Assembly (NCBI RefSeq): GCF_900167445.1
Contig: NZ_FUZT01000007.1
Coordinates: 1-64,000 of the forward strand
Length of the DNA: 64,000 bases
Origin: Maledivibacter halophilus
Lineage (GTDB): Bacteria > Bacillota > Clostridia > Peptostreptococcales > Caminicellaceae
Direction of reading: 5' to 3'
Of the stretch, positions 28,571-38,052 are shown piece after piece. The notes below the pieces were generated by a model. The model saw only the letters and a list, made by a program, of their open reading frames with translations. It was not told the origin of the DNA and ran no database searches. The position numbers were made by a program, and so were the translations under genes. The stretch's first letter is position 1. The number at the start of each line of letters is the position of its first letter.

Positions 28571-29167
28571 CTACTTTATCTTCATGGGTATGCCTGAAAC
28601 TGTAAAGTATACCTCATCTGAATTTCCTGCTATAAACTGATTAATCCTCCCAGCAATATCTCTAAATATTCTAGACAATCTATTCTCAGGAACAATTCCC
28701 AGCCCCACTTCATTAGTGACTAAAACACAATTAATTTCTACAGCTCTTATTTTTTTTATAAGAAGACTCACTTGCTCTTTTATATACTCTTCTATTTCAG
28801 AAGCTCTTTCCATATTAATATCATCCCAACCGAGATCACTATTTTCAAACATTAAATTTGTTACTAAAATAGTAATGCAATCTAACAAAATCACATCATG
28901 TTTTACAGAAATCTCATCTATGTATTTATATATATCCTTGTAAATCTCATAAGTAGTCCAATAATTCGGCCTTGATTCTCTATGCTTTTTTATCCTATCC
29001 TTCATTCCATCATCAAAGGGTAAAGCCGTTGCTATATATGCCACATTCTCACTTAATTTGGCCGTAAGCTTTTCTGCAAATGAACTTTTCCCACTTCTTG
29101 CTCCACCAGTTATTAAAATAATTTTTGAATTCATATTGGCTTCTTTACATTTTTCATTTTCTATCAT
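28571..29167 (-). CDS. cobU: Adenosylcobinamide kinase / guanylyltransferase
   Basis: 198-residue bifunctional nucleotide-loop enzyme. P-loop TGGARSGKSSFAE near residue 20 and VLVTNEVGLGIVPENRLSR in the C-terminal half are CobU/CobP signatures. The ATG at 29167 has GGAGG with a 7-base gap. A longer open frame to 29347 has no binding site and runs into a MITE-like element. It heads the cobU-cobS-cobC unit. Confidence 0.94.
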   Translation of the reverse strand: MIENEKCKEANMNSKIILITGGARSGKSSFAEKLTAKLSENVAYIATALPFDDGMKDRIKKHRESRPNYWTTYEIYKDIYKYIDEISVKHDVILLDCITILVTNLMFENSDLGWDDINMERASEIEEYIKEQVSLLIKKIRAVEINCVLVTNEVGLGIVPENRLSRIFRDIAGRINQFIAGNSDEVYFTVSGIPMKIK

Positions 29168-29282
29168 AAAGTTTCCTCCATCTTTCCTATCAAAATAGGG
29201 TAATGTAAAAAATAATGCCCTAATCCTAGGACATTTTTTATTATATAAACAAATATTCATAAAATCAACAGCATTAATAAAT

Positions 29283-29400
29283 GAAGAAATTGCATAATAC
29301 ATGTGAAATTTTTTTAAATACAAAATGCAGTAGAGAAAGTTAAGCAAGTTATCTACATATTGTATTTTAAAATTAACAATGTTAATTATGCAAGTTTCTC
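29283..29400. repeat. MITE-like palindromic element, family C copy 1
   Basis: About 118 bp. Ends GAAGAAATTGCATAAT and ATTATGCAAGTTTCTC are inverted repeats. An inner pair, AAATACAAAATGCAGTAG and CTACATATTGTATTTT, lets the whole element fold into one hairpin. Copy 2 is at 41045-41161. It lies between cobU and the ybjQ-like gene. Confidence 0.7.
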
Positions 29401-29418
29401 AAACATAACCCAAACCTA

Positions 29419-29742
29419 TTATTTGATTTTAACCGCTGTACCATATACTAATAATTCGGCAGCTCCCTGCATAATAGCCGATGTGGCAAACCTTATATTG
29501 ACAATTGCATCAGCCCTCTGACTTTGAGCATCATCTACCATTCTTTTAATAGCAATTTTTCTAGCTTGCTCTAACATCTTTGTATATTCATTAATCTCTC
29601 CACCAACTATTGTTTTTAAACTTGCTACAATATCCTTTCCGATATGTTTTGACTGAATAGTACTACCTCTAACTAAGCCGATTACCTCGGTTATTTCTCT
29701 ACCGGGTATATTGTTAGTATTTACTAGAATCATCCTCTTCAT
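29419..29742 (-). CDS. YbjQ/UPF0145 family protein
   Basis: 107-residue protein of the YbjQ (UPF0145) family, often labelled heavy-metal-binding though the role is unproven. GREITEVIGLVRGST and DAQSQRADAIVNIRFATS are the family blocks. The ATG follows AAGGAG and overlaps the upstream small membrane protein gene by 29 bases, so the two are translationally coupled. Confidence 0.9.
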   Translation of the reverse strand: MKRMILVNTNNIPGREITEVIGLVRGSTIQSKHIGKDIVASLKTIVGGEINEYTKMLEQARKIAIKRMVDDAQSQRADAIVNIRFATSAIMQGAAELLVYGTAVKIK

Positions 29743-29923
29743 TTCTCTCCTTTCTTCTAATAATTATTAAATTAAGAATCATTGTAAATATACCGATTAC
29801 GATTAATATTATGGAAATTTTTATTGGCATTGGCATAGAAAAATCTAAAAGCACTATATAAATACCATATATAATCATAATTAGAATACCCAGCAAAACA
29901 AAAAAATAACCAAGTCTCACCAT
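29714..29923 (-). CDS. Small membrane protein coupled to the YbjQ-like gene
   Basis: 69 residues with two hydrophobic segments (about 5-26 and 35-52) joined by a short proline-containing loop, and a strongly charged tail RRKERNEEDD. I do not recognise a family. It begins at the TAATG overlap with the DUF2225 stop (binding site GAGGTGG) and overlaps the next gene. The tight packing suggests it is translated and may work with the YbjQ-like protein at the membrane. Confidence 0.7.
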   Translation of the reverse strand: MVRLGYFFVLLGILIMIIYGIYIVLLDFSMPMPIKISIILIVIGIFTMILNLIIIRRKERNEEDDSSKY

Positions 29924-30615
29924 TAAACCACCTCAGCCTTCCTTTTCTTATACTCTTCCCTTGCCAAGCTCCATTGATCTCTAGCCTTTAGCTCTATATG
30001 TCTTTTCCTTTTTATCTGGGGATTGCTTAAGGTTTTATCAAACCAAATTATAGACTTCGAAAACTTTTCTGCTCTTCTATTAAGTTCTCCCAATAAATAA
30101 AGCACTATCACTTCCTCATCTTCATTACCACTAATTCTCTCGCCGGTATATGCTTTTTCAAAAAAATTTATTGTAAAATCAATAAATTTTTTTTCTTCTT
30201 TTTCATTTTTGTATCTATAAAACCATGCTAAACGCAAACAAAGCTTCCCTTGTATGCTGCTTTTTTCATTTAATACATCACAACATAATAGTGCTAATTT
30301 ATATGCTTCAATGGCTTCGTCAATATCTCTTCTTCCACCATAGCTTCTTGGATTCCATTTTGGAGAAATAGTATTTAAAATTTTTTCTTTATTTTCCTCT
30401 GGTTTTGTTATGGAAAAACCTCCTTCAAGAGCAGCATAACCACAGTGTTCGCACACAAAAACCCCATAAAACAACGGATTTTCCCCTTCATAATATGGAC
30501 AAAAATCTGTATCTCTTTTTGAAACTCTTATTGCTGAAGTTTTTACCTTTTTAGTGGTAAATTTATTATTACATATAGGACAAATAATATTTTTTTCATA
30601 TAATCCATCACTCAT
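29923..30615 (-). CDS. DUF2225 protein with zinc-ribbon-like cysteines
   Basis: 230-residue DUF2225 family member. Cysteine pairs CPIC near residue 17 and CEHC near residue 55, plus DFCPYY, suggest a structural metal site. The C-terminal half is helical and resembles TPR repeats (EAIEAYKLALLCCDVL, SIIWFDKTLSN). The function is unknown. It is 14 bases after the VanW-like gene and heads into the small membrane gene, forming one transcription unit with them. Confidence 0.85.
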   Translation of the reverse strand: MSDGLYEKNIICPICNNKFTTKKVKTSAIRVSKRDTDFCPYYEGENPLFYGVFVCEHCGYAALEGGFSITKPEENKEKILNTISPKWNPRSYGGRRDIDEAIEAYKLALLCCDVLNEKSSIQGKLCLRLAWFYRYKNEKEEKKFIDFTINFFEKAYTGERISGNEDEEVIVLYLLGELNRRAEKFSKSIIWFDKTLSNPQIKRKRHIELKARDQWSLAREEYKKRKAEVV

Positions 30616-30629
30616 TTAAAACACCTCTG

Positions 30630-32108
30630 CTATAAATTATTAATGTCTAATTCACCAAGTTCGCCTTGATTTTTTTCAATATTATTATTTTCTTCAATAT
30701 TATTATTTTCTTCCATCTTATTATTTTCTTCAATAGGTTGTTTTGTCCCCTTCTTTATTATTTCCTTACGTGGTCTGTAATAATCTTTAGATATTAGTTT
30801 CTTCTCAACAAATTTTCCATCTTCATAGATATGAATATATGATGATACTCTATAACCATTTCTTCCTTTATCCGCTATTATCTCATCTCCTATTAGTATA
30901 TTTTCATCAAAGACTACTTCAGTATCTTTTTTAATGACTTTATCTATATTACTAGTTAATTTTATTTCCCTATTTAAATTGTTTTCACCAAAAATATTGA
31001 TAGTTATTTTGTTCTTATTGATAATTGATTCTATATATATAGGTGCATCTGTGGTATTCTTAAACTTAAAATCCAATACTCCATAGGAAACAGTAGCATC
31101 TAATCCAATAGGAACATAGGTAGAAGGAATACTGTGATTAGTTCTTTCTAAAATACCCAATTGACTAAATAATACAGTATTATAAAGAGTACTTGAAACT
31201 TGACATACTCCTCCTCCAATACCATCTACTAATTCTCCTTTAAATATCACAGGAGCATTTTTATAACCACTTTTCACATTTCTTGGTCCAACAACATCAT
31301 TAAAAGAAAAAATTTCTCCTGGTAAAAATATTTTTCCATTAATGGCTTCAGCAGCTAATTTAACATTATAGCTTCTCCCTCTGTTTCCTAAGTTAAACTT
31401 TGTTGTATAGGAACCCAGTAAATGTTGAATTCTATTAAGCATATCCCATGTATATTTGGGAGCCACAGTTTCCACATCCATATCAATTTCAACAACATTA
31501 TAAAAATTACTATTTAATAGCTCTTTAGAGATTTTTTCTGCAGTTTTTTCCTTATTTAGCCTTACTCCAAAGGATTCTTTACTAACAACAAATTCTTCTT
31601 TTTCCCTTTTAATAGTGGCATCTATACTTGGGCGATTTATATCCTTCTCTATTGTATTCAATAAATTGTTTATTTTTTCCATATCTATTGAAGCTTTAAG
31701 AGACATATTATAAGGCTCTTTTAAAAGGCCAGCCATTGTATATATACGGTCAAAAAAAGTACCTCTTCTTCCAATCAAATAGGCATCATTTACAGCCTTT
31801 AAAAAATCATATTTCATTCCTATATCTTGCGGCTTTAGTTCCCATGAATTATCTTTATATCTTAATATTATCTTTTCATTATCTAAAACATTCTTAAGGC
31901 TTTTTTCAATTTTTTCATTGGCTTCCACAATAGTAAGTCCACCAATATCAATTTTTTCTATATGTATGCCACTGTGAATAGAATCTTTATAGATAAGCAT
32001 CACAGAAATCACAGCAGATATACTACTAAATAAAAGAAAGCCAATAACAATTATTGTTATGCTTAGCAATCTTTTTTTCCCTTTAGATTTATTATTATTA
32101 TTTGTCAT
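30630..32108 (-). CDS. VanW-like membrane-anchored peptidoglycan-binding protein
   Basis: 492-residue protein. A short basic N terminus and one hydrophobic segment (about 14-37) form a signal anchor. PG_binding_4-like domains follow (HIEKIDIGGLTIVEANEKI), then a VanW domain with FSFNDVVGPRNVKSGYKNAP and GGGVCQVSSTLYNTVLF near residues 270-320. The tail repeats N-N-I-E-E/K units. VanW proteins are extracellular and bound to the wall; their exact function is unsettled. The ATG at 32108 follows GGAGG; the longer frame to 32168 lacks a site. It is 50 bases downstream of the FtsA-like gene. Confidence 0.9.
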   Translation of the reverse strand: MTNNNNKSKGKKRLLSITIIVIGFLLFSSISAVISVMLIYKDSIHSGIHIEKIDIGGLTIVEANEKIEKSLKNVLDNEKIILRYKDNSWELKPQDIGMKYDFLKAVNDAYLIGRRGTFFDRIYTMAGLLKEPYNMSLKASIDMEKINNLLNTIEKDINRPSIDATIKREKEEFVVSKESFGVRLNKEKTAEKISKELLNSNFYNVVEIDMDVETVAPKYTWDMLNRIQHLLGSYTTKFNLGNRGRSYNVKLAAEAINGKIFLPGEIFSFNDVVGPRNVKSGYKNAPVIFKGELVDGIGGGVCQVSSTLYNTVLFSQLGILERTNHSIPSTYVPIGLDATVSYGVLDFKFKNTTDAPIYIESIINKNKITINIFGENNLNREIKLTSNIDKVIKKDTEVVFDENILIGDEIIADKGRNGYRVSSYIHIYEDGKFVEKKLISKDYYRPRKEIIKKGTKQPIEENNKMEENNNIEENNNIEKNQGELGELDINNL

Positions 32109-32158
32109 AATTGCCTCCAAAATAATATATATGATTGAAAGTTGACAGGTAAATTTTA

Positions 32159-34165
32159 TTATTTCCAAAATATCTCAATATCATCTCCTTCTTTAAGAAT
32201 ATCTGTATAGCTAGCTCTATTACCATTTAGCTTAAGCTCTAATATTCCCTTAGGAGTATTTATATCAAAGTCTATATAATTAAATATTTCTACAAAAATT
32301 GGATTTTTATCATCTCTATTTAACTTTATTTTTTTCCCATTTACATTTACTATAATGTAATTTAATTTTTCTTTTACATCCTTCTTATCTAAATCCTTAT
32401 TATTCAAATCCTTCTTATCTAAATCCTTATCTTTTTTCTCAATCTTTTCTATACTAATAACATCTCCATTACTTAATATATGATTCCTATTAACATTCAT
32501 ATCATTTAAAAAAATTCTTTTTTCATATAAATTTATATTATGGATTTCCATTAGTTCTTCAATATTTTTAATCTTATCAATATTTACTTTATCATTGTTC
32601 TTCAATATGTAATCTTCATGGGATTTCTCTCCATTTACACTTATGGATTTAATTAGATTTACATTTTCACCATTCACTATAATAGTTTGGGTAAAATCAA
32701 CAATACTCTTTAACTTTACCCTTGGTGCTTTTCCTGGGGTTGCCTCTTTAATAACGATAGAATCCTCATGTTTTATTTTTGTATCTAAACTTGCTAGTTT
32801 TCCATTAAGATATATTTTTGCCACTTCTCCATAACTACCATGTAATATTCTCTTATTACCATTTACTTCAATAGATATTGATTCACCTTTTTTTGCTATT
32901 AATTTTCTAGCATTAAAACCTACTAATAATAAAGCATCAGCAACAGAAAGCTGCTTAGAATTAAACAATCTTATCAGTTTATCATTTACAGTAACCTTAA
33001 GAAAATTCTGTTCCTTTTCTTTAAATGCTGTATATCCTATTCCTATTGGTGTAATAAACTCTGGCCCTTTAAGTTCATCACATAGGAAACCAAGTTTTTC
33101 TAAAACCTTCGTTCCACGTACTACTACACGTTCCTTAGGAATTTCTAGTTTTTCAGACAAATACTTTGTTAGCCTTGGAATTTGACTTCCTCCTCCTATA
33201 CAAAATACTGCACTAGGAGAATTCCCATTATTCTCAACTATCTTTTCAGCAATTTTTTCACTAAGCTCCCGAATTACATCATCTATCTTTGATACTATAT
33301 CCTCCGTTGGCAAATCATATTCTATCCCAACTATATCAGTAAACCTGTGATGCTTTTTATTGTTTAACTGGCTTTTTAACTTTTCTGCGGTTATAAAGTC
33401 TAATAAAAAGGCTCTGGAAATAGCCTCGGTTATTTCATCACCTGCAAAGGAAACCATAGCATAGGAAGATATTGTTCCATTTCTGGTAATAGCAATATCA
33501 GATGTTCCAGCTCCTATATCCACAAGAGCCAAATTCAACAATCTAAATTTAGGGGGAATAGCAATATTTATAGCGGCTATGGGTTCAAGAGTTAAATTAA
33601 TAACTTCAAGTCCCACATTATGAACCACTGTATATAAGCTGTCTATTACAACATAGGGAAGGAAAGTGGCCAAAACCTCAGCTCCAATTTTTTTACCTTT
33701 ATGGCCTTTTAGATTAGTAATAATACTATCATCCAAATAGTAATTCACAACTGTATATCCAACACAATAATATTTAGATTCCTTATCATTGCATATCTCT
33801 TCTAATTCCTTTTGTGTCATCTGTATTCCATGGAGTTCTAAACTATCAATTAAAGGTTTTTCTATTACAGCAGTAGAATCTATTTCATTTTCAACAAAAA
33901 CCTTCTGAGTCTTTAATGCTCTACCAGCTGCAGCTATAGATACATATTTAAGACTGATCCCATTTCTACCTTCCAATCTTTCTTTTACTTCCCTGGCAAC
34001 CTGAGAAACTTTTTCTATATCATGTATTTGGCCATCGTACATCGCTCTATCAGGATGCTCAATTATCTCATAATCAATTACGGTATAAACTTCCCCTTCC
34101 ATTTTTCCAAGTATACCAACTACACTTCTGGTTCCTATATCAAGAGAAAAAATGACGTCTCCCAT
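32159..34165 (-). CDS. FtsA-like actin-fold ATPase with long beta-grasp-like tail
   Basis: 668-residue protein. Residues 1-385 are an FtsA/PilM-type actin-like ATPase: phosphate-1 loop SLDIGTRSVVGIL, LVDIGAGTSDIAI and the adenosine motif CIGGGSQIPRL. The C-terminal ~280 residues are not in ordinary FtsA (about 420 residues). They contain four units ending in a pattern like I-L-x-x-G-D-x-I-x-I (KHEDSIVI, ILKNNDKVNI, ILSNGDVISI, ILKEGDDIEIFWK), which resemble small beta-grasp or ThiS-like folds. The linker near residue 590 is built of K-D-L-D/N-K-K-D units. The amphipathic membrane helix of FtsA is not evident. The ATG at 34165 follows GGGGGG. Role unproven; cell-envelope work with VanW is a reasonable inference. 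Confidence 0.85.
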   Translation of the reverse strand: MGDVIFSLDIGTRSVVGILGKMEGEVYTVIDYEIIEHPDRAMYDGQIHDIEKVSQVAREVKERLEGRNGISLKYVSIAAAGRALKTQKVFVENEIDSTAVIEKPLIDSLELHGIQMTQKELEEICNDKESKYYCVGYTVVNYYLDDSIITNLKGHKGKKIGAEVLATFLPYVVIDSLYTVVHNVGLEVINLTLEPIAAINIAIPPKFRLLNLALVDIGAGTSDIAITRNGTISSYAMVSFAGDEITEAISRAFLLDFITAEKLKSQLNNKKHHRFTDIVGIEYDLPTEDIVSKIDDVIRELSEKIAEKIVENNGNSPSAVFCIGGGSQIPRLTKYLSEKLEIPKERVVVRGTKVLEKLGFLCDELKGPEFITPIGIGYTAFKEKEQNFLKVTVNDKLIRLFNSKQLSVADALLLVGFNARKLIAKKGESISIEVNGNKRILHGSYGEVAKIYLNGKLASLDTKIKHEDSIVIKEATPGKAPRVKLKSIVDFTQTIIVNGENVNLIKSISVNGEKSHEDYILKNNDKVNIDKIKNIEELMEIHNINLYEKRIFLNDMNVNRNHILSNGDVISIEKIEKKDKDLDKKDLNNKDLDKKDVKEKLNYIIVNVNGKKIKLNRDDKNPIFVEIFNYIDFDINTPKGILELKLNGNRASYTDILKEGDDIEIFWK

Positions 34166-34388
34166 TATATCCCCCCTTTTCAACATTATCTCATTCCATC
34201 TAGATTTCTAACTATAGTATTTTAAAACAAAATATATTAATATATTATAAAAAAATTTTTCTAATAACATTATACGACAAATATTTATTTAAGTATATAC
34301 ATCCAATTAGTAAAGGAGCATTTAGAATCCTATTCAGGTGAAGTATAATTCTATCTGAAGCTTCAATGTTCTACTTTAGCAGCTAGAA

Positions 34389-35045
34389 TCACTCAGAAAT
34401 TTTCTTGTAATACAAACAATAGCCCGTAAGGGGACACAATTCACATTTCGGCTTTCTCGCTTTGCATATCCTTCTTCCATGAAAAATAAGCCAATGATGG
34501 GCATCGGACCATAGATTTTTTTCAATGTTTTTCATTAACTGATCTTCTGTAGCAAAAACATCCTTGCTATTAGCTAAACCAATTCTATTCGAAACTCTAA
34601 AAACATGGGTATCAACTGCAATAGCATCTTTCCCAAAGGCATTACTTACAACTACATTTGCAGTTTTTCTTCCTACTCCCGGTAAAGTCATAAGCTCTTC
34701 TATAGTACTTGGAACTTGAGAATTGAATTCTTCTATTAGAATCCTACATGTATTTAAAATATTTTTGGATTTCATCCTATAGAAACCACAACTTTTAACC
34801 AAAGCTCCCAATTCCTCTTCACTCAATTGCAAAAAATCTTCAGGAGTATTATATTTTTTGTATAATTCATTCGTTACTTTATTTACACGTTTATCTGTAC
34901 ATTGGGCCGCCAATATTGTAGCAATTAAAAGTTCAAAGGGCGAATTATATATCAGTTCAGATTCAGCTTCTGGATATAAATCTTGTAAAATCTTTAAAAC
35001 TTCCTTAATTTCTTTTTTTGAAAGCATCTTTTTACTTCTAGCCAT
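34389..35045 (-). CDS. nth: Endonuclease III
   Basis: 218-residue DNA glycosylase/AP lyase for oxidised pyrimidines. Helix-hairpin-helix LPGVGRKTANVV holds catalytic K127, the aspartate is D145 in AVDTHVFR, and the 4Fe-4S cluster ligands C194, C201, C204, C210 have the standard C-x6-C-x2-C-x5-C spacing. The ATG at 35045 follows AAAGGA. Confidence 0.97.
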   Translation of the reverse strand: MARSKKMLSKKEIKEVLKILQDLYPEAESELIYNSPFELLIATILAAQCTDKRVNKVTNELYKKYNTPEDFLQLSEEELGALVKSCGFYRMKSKNILNTCRILIEEFNSQVPSTIEELMTLPGVGRKTANVVVSNAFGKDAIAVDTHVFRVSNRIGLANSKDVFATEDQLMKNIEKNLWSDAHHWLIFHGRRICKARKPKCELCPLTGYCLYYKKISE

Positions 35046-35130
35046 ATAAAAAATCCTTTCTATCTATAGATAAACACCATTGTCATTTAAAATTTATTAG
35101 ACTTTAAAGTTGCTTATCTTTAATATTTTT

Positions 35131-35412
35131 TTAAATTATTTCAAATTTACATTCTATTATTTCTACCCTGCCATCATTTTCGATAAACTTAATTACATTG
35201 TTGAGCATCTGATTGGCATGTTTAGTAGAAGTGGTTACACATACCAAACCAATTACTCCCCTTCTCCAAATATCATTCAAATCTACTTCAGCTATTGATA
35301 CATTATACCTTGATTGTATTCTTTTGAGTAAGCTTTTAATCACTTGTCTCTTTTCCTTTAATGAATTAACCTCAAATATTACTAGTTTAATTTCACAGCT
35401 TCCAATAATCAT
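35131..35412 (-). CDS. DUF503 family protein
   Basis: 93-residue DUF503 (YlxP-like) protein. The core LKEKRQVIKSLLKRIQSRYNV and VTTSTKHANQML are typical. YlxP homologues lie in ribosome-maturation operons elsewhere; here the gene stands alone. The ATG at 35412 follows GAGG. A conserved intergenic motif with TGGCAC lies 22-58 bases upstream. Confidence 0.88.
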   Translation of the reverse strand: MIIGSCEIKLVIFEVNSLKEKRQVIKSLLKRIQSRYNVSIAEVDLNDIWRRGVIGLVCVTTSTKHANQMLNNVIKFIENDGRVEIIECKFEII

Positions 35413-35786
35413 TTTATTCCTCGCTTGTCAATTTAATTTGTAATAATTAATTTAACCCATTGTGCCAGTTTTAAATAAACGTTCCTTTTATTAATTTTTA
35501 AAATCACATATCTATAGTCAGCATAACTTTACATACTTACAATTATATAATAAAAAAAAGGGGGCTTCAATATTACAAAGAGAATTGGCTAATTATAGAA
35601 AATGCTATTTTTAGAAATATACATGTGAAATTTAACATTAAAATAATAAAAGGCTATTTCTTCACCAGATATACTTTGTTTATTTAGCTGACAGCTGCTA
35701 CTCATTAGCTGTTAGCTTTATAAATTCAATACATCAAGGAAAAAACAACCTTATAATTAAATATAAATAATTTTAGTCATTCTCTT
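35413..35786. other. Intergenic region with a hairpin and a repeated motif
   Basis: 374 bases between kbl and the DUF503 gene. It holds the motif copy at 35434-35470, and a hairpin AGCTGACAGCT (35686-35696) / AGCTGTTAGCT (35707-35717) with one G-U pair and a 10-base loop but no T-run on either side. I see no open reading frame of note. Confidence 0.6.
35434..35470. repeat. Short conserved intergenic motif with TTGTGCCAGTT, copy 2
   Basis: Matches 22813-22845. It ends 22 bases before the DUF503 start codon. On the minus strand it reads AACTGGCACAATGGGTTAA. Confidence 0.3.
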
Positions 35787-36977
35787 TTATTTAAGTATTT
35801 TCATTTCCTCTCCAACTTTCTTAAATACTGACACCGCTCTTTCAAGCTGTTCTTCAGTGTGAGCTGCAGTTACCATACATCTTACCCTGCCTGTTCCTTT
35901 AGGTACTGTTGGAAATACAATTCCAGATACAAATACACCATTATCAAATAACTTTCTAGAAAATTCCATGGTTTTTGCTTCATCACCAATTATAACTGGT
36001 GTTATTGGAGTCTCACTATTTCCAGTGTTAAATCCTAACTCTCCTAATTTCGCCTTGAAAAATTTAGCATTAGACCAAAGTTTATCGGTATATTCACTGG
36101 ATTCCATAAGCATCTTAACAGCTTCAGTTATGGCACCTACTGCAGCTGGTGGTAGTGAAGTACTAAATAATAAAGGTCTACCTCTATGGCTTAACCATTC
36201 TTGCATCGTAGAACTTCCAGCAACATATCCTCCAACTACTCCTATTGCCTTTGATAAAGTACCAATACTAAAGTCCACTCTACCATGTAATCCAAAGTGA
36301 TCTACTGTTCCACGACCATTTTCCCCTAAAACTCCTGATCCATGGGCATCATCGACATAGGTCATTGCTTCGTATTTTTCTGCAAGCTTAACAATTTCAG
36401 GTAGATTTGCAACATCCCCATCCATACTGAAAACCCCATCAGTAATTACAAGGATATTTCTATATTTATCTCTATTCTCCTTTAAAACGCTCTCTAAACT
36501 ATTCATATCATTATGCTTATATATTGTTTTATTAGCCTTTGAAAGCCTAGATCCATCTATTATACTTGCATGGTTTAATTCATCGGATACAATTAAATCT
36601 CCTTTTTCTGTTATAGCCTGAATAGCTCCTGCATTACAATTAAATCCAGACTGGAATGACATAACAGCTTCTTCTCTTTTAAATTCTGCTAAGATCTTTT
36701 CCATTTCTTCATGTATATCCATATTACCAACTATGGTTCTAACAGCTCCAGCTCCTACACCGTACTTTTCTACTGCAGCTATAGCTGCTTTTTTCAATCT
36801 TGGATGGTTGGCAAAACCTAGGTAATTGTTTGATGATAAATTAATAACTTTTTTTCCATTTAAAATAACCTCTGCTTCATTTGCCCCTTCTAAAACAGGA
36901 AGTTTTCTATAAACCCCTTGATCCTTTAAGTCTTTAATTTTCTCCTTTAAAAACGTTAATTCATGAACATTTGCCAT
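35787..36977 (-). CDS. kbl: Glycine C-acetyltransferase (2-amino-3-ketobutyrate CoA ligase)
   Basis: 396-residue PLP enzyme of the alpha-oxoamine synthase family. It cleaves 2-amino-3-oxobutyrate with CoA to glycine and acetyl-Co[27 protein letters not shown] and the Schiff-base lysine K243 in [13 protein letters not shown] are present. The ATG follows GGAGGAG. It lies about 85 bases downstream of tdh, whose product it uses, so the pair converts threonine to glycine. Confidence 0.94.
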   Translation of the reverse strand: MANVHELTFLKEKIKDLKDQGVYRKLPVLEGANEAEVILNGKKVINLSSNNYLGFANHPRLKKAAIAAVEKYGVGAGAVRTIVGNMDIHEEMEKILAEFKREEAVMSFQSGFNCNAGAIQAITEKGDLIVSDELNHASIIDGSRLSKANKTIYKHNDMNSLESVLKENRDKYRNILVITDGVFSMDGDVANLPEIVKLAEKYEAMTYVDDAHGSGVLGENGRGTVDHFGLHGRVDFSIGTLSKAIGVVGGYVAGSSTMQEWLSHRGRPLLFSTSLPPAAVGAITEAVKMLMESSEYTDKLWSNAKFFKAKLGELGFNTGNSETPITPVIIGDEAKTMEFSRKLFDNGVFVSGIVFPTVPKGTGRVRCMVTAAHTEEQLERAVSVFKKVGEEMKILK

Positions 36978-37062
36978 TTGAAAATCTCCTCCTTTTAAAA
37001 AAAGATATATTATCTTACATCCATCGACTTATTATGTTAACTAAAAAACAAACAACACTAAA

Positions 37063-38028
37063 TTATATATTAAGCTTTTCCTTCAACTTTTCTAGCATAT
37101 CTGTAGTCATTGTTTCAAGATTGTATTTAGGCTTCCATCCCCATTCATTTCTAGCTGCATTATCATCTAATGAATTAGGCCATGACTCAGCAATTTTCTG
37201 TTTAACAGGATCAACATCATATTTCATTGTAAACTCTGGTATTTGTTTTTTTATTTCTTCATAAATTTCTTCTGGTCCAAAACTCATAGACGCTATATTG
37301 AATGCATTTCTATGCTCAAGCTTAGAAGCATCAGCCTCCATTAAATCTACTACAGAATCCAATGCATCGGGCATATACATCATATCCATTTTGGTACCTT
37401 CTTTAATATTGCATGTAAATTCCTTTGTTTTCAATGCTTCATAGTAAATATGTACAGCATAATCAGTGGTTCCACCACCGGGTAAGGCTTTGTATGATAT
37501 TAAGCCCGGAAATCTTACCCCCCTTGTATCAACACCAAATCTTTCATAATAATAATCACATAATAACTCTCCTGACACTTTAGAAACACCATAAATAGTT
37601 GTAGGTCTTTGAATTGTATCTTGAGGAGTTAAATCCTTTGGAGTACTTGGACCAAAAGCTGCTATAGAGCTTGGAACAAATATTGCACAATTATTTTCCC
37701 TTGCAACTTCCAAAGCGTTGTATAATCCATTCATATTTATATTCCAAAGTACATGGGGTTTTTCTTCTCCTACTGCTGAAAGAATAGAAGCTAAATGAAT
37801 AATAGTATCAATATCATATTTTTTTGTTATATCTGCAATCTGCTGTGGATTTAAAACATCTACTATTTCAAAAGGACCTGACTCAATAATCTCTTTACTG
37901 TTTTCCTTTCCTTTACCTGTACTTCTACTGCTAGCCACTACATTTTTTTCTCCATAAATATCCCTAAGCTTTAAAACTAGTTCTGAACCAATTTGCCCTA
38001 AGGCTCCTGTAACTAATATTTTTTTCAT
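37063..38028 (-). CDS. tdh: L-threonine 3-dehydrogenase, short-chain (SDR) type
   Basis: 321-residue extended short-chain dehydrogenase, the epimerase-like TDH class. NAD site VTGALGQIGSELV at residues 6-18; catalytic pair Y146 and K150 in TIYGVSKVSGELL; FPGLISYKALPGGGTTDYAVHIYYEAL is characteristic of this TDH type. The ATG at 38028 follows GAGGTG. With Kbl it yields glycine for glycine reductase. A family B MITE-like element lies 25 bases upstream, in the leader. Confidence 0.92.
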   Translation of the reverse strand: MKKILVTGALGQIGSELVLKLRDIYGEKNVVASSRSTGKGKENSKEIIESGPFEIVDVLNPQQIADITKKYDIDTIIHLASILSAVGEEKPHVLWNINMNGLYNALEVARENNCAIFVPSSIAAFGPSTPKDLTPQDTIQRPTTIYGVSKVSGELLCDYYYERFGVDTRGVRFPGLISYKALPGGGTTDYAVHIYYEALKTKEFTCNIKEGTKMDMMYMPDALDSVVDLMEADASKLEHRNAFNIASMSFGPEEIYEEIKKQIPEFTMKYDVDPVKQKIAESWPNSLDDNAARNEWGWKPKYNLETMTTDMLEKLKEKLNI

Positions 38029-38052
38029 TTTTATCACCTCACATTATTATTT

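Noticed and set aside
29168..29347. N-terminal extension of cobU
   Set aside because: Runs into a family C repeat and lacks a ribosome binding site; GGAGG before 29167 gives the right start.
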